Positions 5,381 to 10,427 of a stretch of 10,427 bases of DNA are shown here, in pieces. Both the position numbers and the translations under genes were made by a program. The stretch lies in contig CAZQNY010000104.1 in NCBI GenBank assembly GCA_964594665.1, forward strand, positions 1 through 10,427. Reading direction: 5' to 3'. The DNA is from BM520 sp964594665. GTDB taxonomy: Bacteria; Bacteroidota; Bacteroidia; Bacteroidales; BM520. The notes beneath the pieces are model-generated. The model searched no databases, had not been told where the DNA came from, and saw nothing but the letters and a program-made list of their open reading frames with translations. Within the stretch, counting starts at the first letter, position 1. Each line of letters begins with the position of its first letter.

Positions 5381-7753
5381 CTACTTTTCAAGAATAATTT
5401 TCTTAATAATATTTCCATTTTTAGTATCAAGGGAAATAAAATAAACGCCATCAGGGAGATAACTAAAATTGATACTATTTTCATATTTCCCGGAGTAAAC
5501 ATTCAGATTTTCGCGAAATACCATTTTTCCTGCTTCATTTACAACGTTAAGAATCCCGTCATTTCCTGAAAACCCTTTAACCTGAACTTTGACAATACCA
5601 TCAGAAGGGTTTGGGTAAATATGCAGGAAGGGGGTTTCATTTAAGACACTAATATTATTTACACCATCAATAACAACTTTCAAATCATCATTATCATCAC
5701 CTTCACAAGGGGGGAAAGCAAAAGCATCCAAAGACAAAATAACTTCCCCGTTTTCATTATCCATAACACCGGGCGTATAAAATGGATTTGCAATGGTATC
5801 ATTACTAAAGACACCATCTCCGGAGCTATACCATGCTAAAGAATCAGCATTTATTATATGCGGGTTAAGTTGAATAGAATTGCCAATCAGAATAGTTGTA
5901 TCATTACCTAAAGATACAGAAACATCCTCAATAATATCAACATGTACTGTATCAGAAGCCTGCATAGACTGATCAAAGCCATAGACGGTCATTATTAGTT
6001 CAAACCACCCTTTTTCGAGGTCGTCACGACCTCTGATATAGGAAGGATTTAGAGTATTTCCATTAAACATATTACCATCACCAGAGGAAGTCCAGCTAAC
6101 ACTATCCTGCCCGGAAGCAATGCCGTGTGCATCATAAACTTGCTGATAACACACAAAACCATCGGGTCCTGCATATGCGGTAGGAGGTTGCAAAGGCCCA
6201 AAGTCGAAGGAAATAATACGGGTACCCCAATTGCCGGATGGCATATATTGGCTGGTATACCAGAAGGTAACATCATCAACAGGATCAATAGCCAAAGCAC
6301 TATAATCGCCCCAGCGAGCACTGTTGGTTTGCGAATGAACACCATCAACAACAATTATTTCTTCCATATCCATAACACCCAAAGGAGATTCAGATGTTCT
6401 TCCAGTATAGGCCACTGAAGGGAATTTCGAATCGCCGGTAACAGAATATCCCAGTGCAATATCACCATTTGCATTCATGGCGATACTTCCCATCCATCGG
6501 CTCAGGCCATCTTCAGGGCAATATGTTCCCTCCTGATACAGAAACCAGTTCTCCTGCCCATCATGTTTACGCAATTCATACCATCTGATACCAGCAACAT
6601 CTCCGATTTTTACAGTATGATTAACAACCATAGATTCATAAGATCCAAAATTCCGATATTGCAAAGGATTCATAAGGTATTTCGACAAAGGGTCAAGAAG
6701 CTGATCGGTATTAGGCTGTGGTAGCTGTTCACGTTCACCCGGGTTAAAGAAATCAAATGGAGTAACCACTAAATCATTTTGCATTGTATAGGTAGAATTC
6801 AATGGATTATCCCAATCCACGTTAAATTTATAAACCTCTATCGATTGCTGTCCGTATTTTTTCAGGTTCACCATCCAGTTTGGTCCCCCATCAGGCGGGA
6901 GAGGCCCTTCCAGGTGAGCAGGTTTTACGCTATACTGTTCTGAAAAGGGCCCAAACATTACAATCTGAGCATCAGGATCGCCAACAATCATTGCGTCACG
7001 ATCCATTACAGCAACTATTGCACCTTCAAAGTCATTATCAAACATATTATAGGTAGAATAATAACCATCGGGCCATACACTAAATTTCGGATAATCGTTA
7101 AAATCCTCAAACTGAAATGCATAGCGATAATAAGCATCCAGTGGATCTTCAGAGGCAGAAACAGCGATCAATTGCCAAAAGGTACCATCATCGGTATCAA
7201 CAGCAAACTGTGTTGCGATCCATCTGTCAGAGAGGTCGTCGTACAAGACAATCGGATCCCCATCATTGGTGCCCGTCCATGGTCCAATAAAACCATCCCA
7301 TAAAGTGCTGTTATCAACAGGGCCATATAAGAGATTGCCTTGTTTATCCCATATTGCAAAGGAAAGGTTCACCATTTGAAAATAATGGTTGGGACCCACA
7401 TCACCATCAGAATCTGATGGTGATGAGGTTCCTTTTCCTATTCCGGAAAAATTACGTCCAGGCCCTTTATGTTTTTGTTCACCCTTCTGACTTTGCCGGG
7501 CGATATCAACAGGAAGGGGCGTCCTTGCCTGATACTGATCAGCTTCATTTCTGGATCTGTTTCCAATAATGCCATCTTTCCATGTTCTATCGCGCGTTCC
7601 TCTCAAAACAATCTCCATATCTCTCAGAGGGGCTGTCATATCGCTGTAAACAGCTGTCTTGACAACAGGTTTCGGCAAAAAGTTGTTTTGGCCCACAGAA
7701 GACAGACAACAGACGGACAGCAAAAAAAACAATAATAAAGGGTTCCTCTTCAT
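5381..7753 (-). CDS. Large T9SS-secreted surface protein with propeller-like domain and two Ig/PKD-like repeats
   Basis: 790 residues. A signal peptide (about 1-21, KRNPLLLFFLLSVCCLSSVG) leads to the periplasm. The C-terminal type A sorting domain (about 703-790, with YPNPSDG 713-719, LPDGVYFIS 766-774 and a KKIILEK end) directs export through the T9SS, where it is normally cleaved and the protein is released or anchored. Residues ~110-520 form one large domain rich in Asp, Gly and aromatic residues, opening with SPSDSDGDVGPNHY (111-124), which looks calcium-binding; it resembles beta-propeller surface proteins. Then come two similar modules about 87 residues apart, each with W-x-SSGDG (554-560 and 641-647) and NP-x-Y-x-x-G (569-575 and 656-662), probably Ig/PKD-like spacers. 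No enzyme active site was recognised. It is 15 bp after the other T9SS gene and surely co-transcribed. Function unknown; adhesion or polymer binding is only a guess. Confidence 0.88.
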   Translation of the reverse strand: MKRNPLLLFFLLSVCCLSSVGQNNFLPKPVVKTAVYSDMTAPLRDMEIVLRGTRDRTWKDGIIGNRSRNEADQYQARTPLPVDIARQSQKGEQKHKGPGRNFSGIGKGTSSPSDSDGDVGPNHYFQMVNLSFAIWDKQGNLLYGPVDNSTLWDGFIGPWTGTNDGDPIVLYDDLSDRWIATQFAVDTDDGTFWQLIAVSASEDPLDAYYRYAFQFEDFNDYPKFSVWPDGYYSTYNMFDNDFEGAIVAVMDRDAMIVGDPDAQIVMFGPFSEQYSVKPAHLEGPLPPDGGPNWMVNLKKYGQQSIEVYKFNVDWDNPLNSTYTMQNDLVVTPFDFFNPGEREQLPQPNTDQLLDPLSKYLMNPLQYRNFGSYESMVVNHTVKIGDVAGIRWYELRKHDGQENWFLYQEGTYCPEDGLSRWMGSIAMNANGDIALGYSVTGDSKFPSVAYTGRTSESPLGVMDMEEIIVVDGVHSQTNSARWGDYSALAIDPVDDVTFWYTSQYMPSGNWGTRIISFDFGPLQPPTAYAGPDGFVCYQQVYDAHGIASGQDSVSWTSSGDGNMFNGNTLNPSYIRGRDDLEKGWFELIMTVYGFDQSMQASDTVHVDIIEDVSVSLGNDTTILIGNSIQLNPHIINADSLAWYSSGDGVFSNDTIANPFYTPGVMDNENGEVILSLDAFAFPPCEGDDNDDLKVVIDGVNNISVLNETPFLHIYPNPSDGIVKVQVKGFSGNDGILNVVNEAGKMVFRENLNVYSGKYENSINFSYLPDGVYFISLDTKNGNIIKKIILEK

Positions 7754-7768
7754 CGTAACAATAATTTA

Positions 7769-9721
7769 TTATTCAATAATCATTTTACCATTATACTCTG
7801 AACTACCGGCAACCAATGAATAAGAGTAAACACCCTTTTCCAAATGCCCACAATCAAGGCTTAACCGATGTGGCCCATTCGACAAATCACCAAACCTGCA
7901 CTGATGTACCAGTTTGCCGGAGACACTATATACATCAATAGAAACATCACATTTATTAATTAGATTAATATTAAAATATGTAGTCCCCCTAAATGGATTT
8001 GGATAATTTTGAGTAAATGATACCATTGGCTGATCCTCCTGTTCTATTGAAGTAATGGTATAAGAACGCTCAAAATCAGGTATATAACAAAACTGCACCG
8101 GAGCACCTATATCAAAACCCTCCAACAATTCATATACAAAAGGAATAGTACAATCATAGGTTCCATTTCCTGAAAAATCAGAAAAGACATAATGCGACAT
8201 ACACCCAAAATAAGAAACATACATGGCATCAGACCATTCGGATACGTTGATTACTTCCTCACCATGTTGATCCAGAGCAGGGATATAATCCTGAAAATAA
8301 ATATCAGGGTAGGTATTATCCGTCAGGTCATTAAATCTAGTATCAAGAAAAGAAAAAAACACAATAGCACCATCATCTGTTGTAGCCACCTGAGGCCGGT
8401 TATACATTTTCATGGTACTTCCTGTAGAGCTGGTAAACTCAGCATCCATGGTTACAGGATAATCGATAAGGTGTGAATCCCAAGTTTCTCCCTGGTTCTG
8501 AGAATAAATATGGAATAAAGCAAATACGCCTTCATAATTCCACCATTCCATTTCAACCATATCACATATAGCGACAACGCCCATGATATGCGGGTTTCCC
8601 CATGCATCAACAGCCATATCACAATGATAGCCCATAAAATAAGGTATTTCATCCCGATCCGGTACCGGGTCGGGAGAATAAAAATCAGCAAGATCATCAT
8701 CGCTGATAAAATTTACAATTTCTTCCAGACCATCAGATCCGCCCAGCTCTACATCTATAGGATCCTCAGTCCAAGTTTGCCCTCCGTCAACAGTTTTAAA
8801 TAAAACAGGATGATACCATGTATATGGAGATACGTCCTCGGTATAGGTTAAAGCACAAATCCACCCGGTCATGCCATCAGGAGCAAAAGCAATCTTAACA
8901 TCATTAATACCACTATCATCGTCTATTTCCAAATCCAGGTGATCAAAAGTATATTCAAAATCTTCAATATTATCATTCCAAATACCGTGACCAACAATAA
9001 GATACCCGGTATATTCATAATCTCCTGATTCGCCTGAGTTTTCTTCATCAACAATCCAGGCATCACCAAGTTGGGTGAGCGTATATCCTGAGGGTAAATA
9101 CTGAAAAAAATCATCATCAGAAGGCAAATTGGTCTGCGTTGGCACTGCACCATCTGCAAGTCTCTGAGACCCCCATGCGTACCCTCCCCATGTTCCGCCA
9201 CCGGAAGGATTTGACGCATCTAATGTAGGTGCAAAATAAGTAAAGTAAGCCTCCTCCGGGTTTGTATTTCCTACCGGATTATAAATCATCCCCTGAGGGT
9301 ATCGTGCATTATATGCATCCTGAGCAGTGGGATCATAAACCTGATTATTGACCGACCATGTTTCGCCTCTATCGGTAGATAAATCATATGCCAGGTAACC
9401 TGTTCCCGGAGGATTTACCATACGATGAATAAAGGACACCGAATTAATGTCATTATCTGCCCACAGGAAGGTAGTTCTATTGTACGAAAATCCCCATGCA
9501 TTACCAGACTGGCCAATTTCTATGGGATTAACAATTTCTTTTCCACGACTATTTTTCTGTGCCTGAAAATCCATTGGCAACAGGGACTTATGTTGGTCTC
9601 TGACTCGCTGTATATCATCAATATATTTTCCAGGAGAGCAGAAATCTGCTTTTTTATTAACCTGTGAAAACAAAGAACCAGCAAACAACACCAGTGCAAA
9701 AAGAGTAATAGTTTTTTTCAT
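7769..9721 (-). CDS. T9SS-secreted protein with Asp-box (BNR) repeats
   Basis: 650 residues. A clean signal peptide (MKKTITLFALVLFAGSLFSQ, cleavage near residue 19-20) and a C-terminal type A sorting domain (about 565-650, with NYPNPFRGTT 572-581, GKLVH 602-606 and LEKGVYSYSL 627-636) mark it as a T9SS cargo. Three Asp-box motifs are visible: STDRGETW (115-122), TVDGGQTW (310-317) and SQNQGETW (407-414). Such boxes lie on the turns of sialidase-type beta-propellers. No sialidase FRIP motif or arginine triad was found, so a binding or structural role fits better than glycoside hydrolysis. The protein is strongly acidic (many Asp/Glu, for example 251-274), as is common for calcium-binding exported proteins. 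It is the first gene of the minus-strand operon and has a well-formed promoter divergent from the Lrp-type regulator. Substrate unknown. Confidence 0.88.
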   Translation of the reverse strand: MKKTITLFALVLFAGSLFSQVNKKADFCSPGKYIDDIQRVRDQHKSLLPMDFQAQKNSRGKEIVNPIEIGQSGNAWGFSYNRTTFLWADNDINSVSFIHRMVNPPGTGYLAYDLSTDRGETWSVNNQVYDPTAQDAYNARYPQGMIYNPVGNTNPEEAYFTYFAPTLDASNPSGGGTWGGYAWGSQRLADGAVPTQTNLPSDDDFFQYLPSGYTLTQLGDAWIVDEENSGESGDYEYTGYLIVGHGIWNDNIEDFEYTFDHLDLEIDDDSGINDVKIAFAPDGMTGWICALTYTEDVSPYTWYHPVLFKTVDGGQTWTEDPIDVELGGSDGLEEIVNFISDDDLADFYSPDPVPDRDEIPYFMGYHCDMAVDAWGNPHIMGVVAICDMVEMEWWNYEGVFALFHIYSQNQGETWDSHLIDYPVTMDAEFTSSTGSTMKMYNRPQVATTDDGAIVFFSFLDTRFNDLTDNTYPDIYFQDYIPALDQHGEEVINVSEWSDAMYVSYFGCMSHYVFSDFSGNGTYDCTIPFVYELLEGFDIGAPVQFCYIPDFERSYTITSIEQEDQPMVSFTQNYPNPFRGTTYFNINLINKCDVSIDVYSVSGKLVHQCRFGDLSNGPHRLSLDCGHLEKGVYSYSLVAGSSEYNGKMIIE

Positions 9722-9736
9722 GTCCTTGATTTTTAG

Positions 9737-9749
9737 TTGATTAATTCAA
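9737..9749. promoter_or_regulatory. TTGA-N5-TCAA inverted repeat, candidate operator in the T9SS leader
   Basis: TTGA (9737-9740) and TCAA (9746-9749) are inverted arms lying between the minus-strand -7 element and the start codon at 9721. The same half-sites recur at 9785-9793 with a one-base gap. A regulator bound here would sit in the transcribed leader of the T9SS operon. The link to the adjacent Lrp-type protein is inference, and the region is AT-rich, so chance is possible. Confidence 0.25.
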
Positions 9750-9752
9750 TAA

Positions 9753-9784
9753 CAAATTTACTTATGGAACAGAACTCATCACAA
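9753..9784 (-). promoter_or_regulatory. Promoter of the minus-strand T9SS operon
   Basis: On the minus strand, TAAATTTG (plus 9760-9753) exactly matches the TAnnTTTG -7 element. A TTG -33 core (plus CAA 9782-9784) lies 21 bp upstream. Transcription would start about 25 bp before the ATG at 9721. The -33 core is one half of the palindrome CAATTG shared with the opposite promoter. Confidence 0.6.
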
Positions 9785-9794
9785 TTGATTCAAT
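9784..9794. promoter_or_regulatory. Palindrome ATTGATTCAAT, candidate regulator site at the divergent promoters
   Basis: Five-base arms ATTGA and TCAAT around a single T form a perfect palindrome. It overlaps the -33 core of the plus-strand promoter and abuts that of the minus-strand promoter. A protein bound here could block or activate both directions. Autoregulation by the adjacent Lrp/AsnC protein is common in that family, but the site has no demonstrated consensus here. Confidence 0.3.
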
Positions 9795-9818
9795 GGTAAG
9801 AAAATGTTTTTACCTTTG
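9785..9818 (+). promoter_or_regulatory. Promoter of the Lrp/AsnC-type regulator
   Basis: TACCTTTG (9811-9818) exactly matches the -7 TAnnTTTG element. A TTG core at 9785-9787 lies 23 bp upstream, at the long end of the accepted spacing. Transcription would begin near 9825. This places the ATG at 9804 outside the transcript and supports the start at 9855. Confidence 0.5.
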
Positions 9819-9854
9819 AAGAGCATAAATTTTAATTTTAAAACATCTGATTCT

Positions 9855-10271
9855 ATGGTAGATCAACTAGACAATAGAATAATCGCTATTCTAAAAAAAA
9901 ACGGAAGAGCATCCTATGCAGAAATCGGAAGAGAGATTGGCCTCTCCTCATCATCGGTAAGAGAACGGATGCAACGTTTAACAGACACAGGCGTAATCAC
10001 CGGATTTTCAGTAGAATTAAACCAATCTTTGCTGGGAAATAATCTAAATGCATTCATTCTTATCAAATTATTTCCAAACAAACTACGACAGTTTATATCA
10101 ATTGTCAATAACTATGAGGGTGTTGAATCCAGCTACAGAATAACAGGAAGCCAAAATTTACTTATGAAGATTGTTTTAAGAGACCATCTCCATCTTCAGG
10201 AATTCCTGGATAAAATAATGATATACGGAGACACAACAACCTATATTATATTATCGGAAATTAAGGATTAA
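9855..10271 (+). CDS. Lrp/AsnC-family transcriptional regulator
   Basis: A 138-residue regulator counted from the ATG at 9855. An in-frame ATG at 9804 would add 17 residues, but that start lies before the predicted transcription start, and the family's conserved LDNRIIAIL (5-13) normally begins a few residues after the initiator. The N-terminal AsnC-type winged helix-turn-helix spans 5-50, with the recognition helix at SSSSVRERMQRL (31-42). The C-terminal RAM ligand-binding and oligomerisation domain covers about 63-138, including the ITGSQNLLMKIVLRD strand (96-110). The family senses amino acids and often controls its own gene and a divergent neighbour. Here that neighbour is the T9SS surface-protein operon rather than the amino-acid operon 4.5 kb away. 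Effector unknown. Confidence 0.92.
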   Translation: MVDQLDNRIIAILKKNGRASYAEIGREIGLSSSSVRERMQRLTDTGVITGFSVELNQSLLGNNLNAFILIKLFPNKLRQFISIVNNYEGVESSYRITGSQNLLMKIVLRDHLHLQEFLDKIMIYGDTTTYIILSEIKD

Positions 10272-10300
10272 AGGTTTATCTGACAGGTTTTGGAAACCTT
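10271..10300 (+). terminator. Terminator-like hairpin after the Lrp/AsnC gene
   Basis: AAGGTTT (10271-10277) pairs with AAACCTT (10294-10300). An alternative tighter fold pairs AGGTTT (10285-10290) with AAACCT (10294-10299) around TGG. It begins on the last base of the stop codon. There is no long T run after it, so termination is less certain than for the other sites. The first copy of the 37-bp repeat starts immediately after it. Confidence 0.45.
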
Positions 10301-10337
10301 GCGCTAAATACCTTATTATATCCATATTAGCAGTGGG
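10301..10337. repeat. 37-bp direct repeat, copy 1
   Basis: Starts GCGCTAAATACCTTATTATA and ends TTAGCAGTGGG. It matches copy 2 at 35 of 37 positions; the differences are at 10325 and 10326. GCTAA (10303-10307) and TTAGC (10327-10331) form short inverted arms within the unit. It follows a hairpin containing CTGACAGG, as does copy 2. Confidence 0.8.
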
Positions 10338-10358
10338 AAATCCTGGCGGTAAAGAACA

Positions 10359-10390
10359 AGACCTGACAGGAGAAAATACCTGTCAGGTCT
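10359..10390. repeat. Perfect 12-bp stem hairpin between the two repeat copies
   Basis: AGACCTGACAGG (10359-10370) and CCTGTCAGGTCT (10379-10390) are perfect reverse complements with an 8-base A-rich loop. It abuts copy 2 of the 37-bp repeat directly. It could act as a terminator, but there is no T tract after it. With no gene ending here, a role as part of a repeated intergenic (REP-like) element is at least as likely. Confidence 0.75.
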
Positions 10391-10427
10391 GCGCTAAATA
10401 CCTTATTATATCCACTTTAGCAGTGGG
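10391..10427. repeat. 37-bp direct repeat, copy 2, at the window edge
   Basis: Same unit as copy 1, offset by exactly 90 bp. The recognisable repeat ends together with the window, so its true right boundary and any further copies cannot be seen. Confidence 0.8.

Noticed and set aside
7768..7780. Palindrome ATTATTCAATAAT between the two T9SS genes as a terminator
   Set aside because: The one-base centre cannot form a hairpin loop, and the sequence is low-complexity AT at a stop codon within a tight operon.
8192..8476. 94-codon plus-strand frame inside the Asp-box protein gene
   Set aside because: It lies wholly within a strongly supported minus-strand gene and has no recognisable motif or upstream signals.
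7769..9721. Sialidase (exo-alpha-sialidase) call from Asp-boxes
   Set aside because: No FRIP motif or conserved arginine triad was found. Asp-boxes occur in many non-sialidase propellers.
10301..10427. CRISPR array suggested by two 37-bp repeats
   Set aside because: The spacing between copies is 53 bp and contains a perfect 12-bp-stem palindrome, which is unlike a spacer. Only two copies are visible and no cas gene is present.
10301..10427. Integron attC sites
   Set aside because: The units are nearly identical and tandem, with no GTTRRRY core or cassette ORF between them, and no integrase in view.

Overview
The window looks like a chromosomal segment of an AT-rich member of the Bacteroidota. 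Three lines of evidence support this. Two large secreted proteins end in type IX secretion (T9SS) type A sorting domains. Several gene starts are preceded by the TAnnTTTG -7 promoter element typical of this phylum. Shine-Dalgarno sequences are mostly absent. The genus cannot be told from what is visible. No gap between genes exceeds 300 bases.

Layout, left to right. (1) 1-1123: an AraC-family regulator whose N-terminal half resembles PchR-type regulators. It is preceded by a possible 15-codon leader ORF that overlaps its start codon. (2) 1306-1755: a small membrane methyltransferase of the isoprenylcysteine carboxyl methyltransferase (ICMT) type, with its own terminator. (3) 1994-5253: an apparent three-gene operon consisting of an exported S51 (cyanophycinase-like) serine peptidase, a class I/II PLP aminotransferase and a RidA-family imine/enamine deaminase. 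The last two overlap by ATGA. The operon ends in a strong intrinsic terminator. (4) 5381-9721, minus strand: two tandem T9SS-secreted surface proteins, 15 bp apart. The upstream one carries Asp-box propeller repeats. The downstream one carries a large propeller-like domain and two Ig/PKD-like repeats. (5) 9855-10271: an Lrp/AsnC regulator, divergent from the T9SS pair. (6) 10271-10427: terminator-like hairpins alternating with two copies of a 37-bp repeat, running off the window edge.

How the genes may work together. The S51 enzyme could cleave an exported or imported peptide-like substrate. The aminotransferase would then deaminate a released amino acid, and RidA would remove reactive enamine/imine intermediates. 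This pathway is inferred from gene order; the substrate is unknown. The Lrp regulator and the T9SS operon share a compact divergent promoter in which one palindromic CAATTG supplies both -33 elements, so the regulator may control both directions.

Most notable points: the S51 protein appears to be two fused S51-like domains, the first with its catalytic serine motif lost; its active domain lacks several residues recalled as contacting cyanophycin; the divergent promoter is unusually compact; and the right-end repeat/hairpin unit is unidentified.
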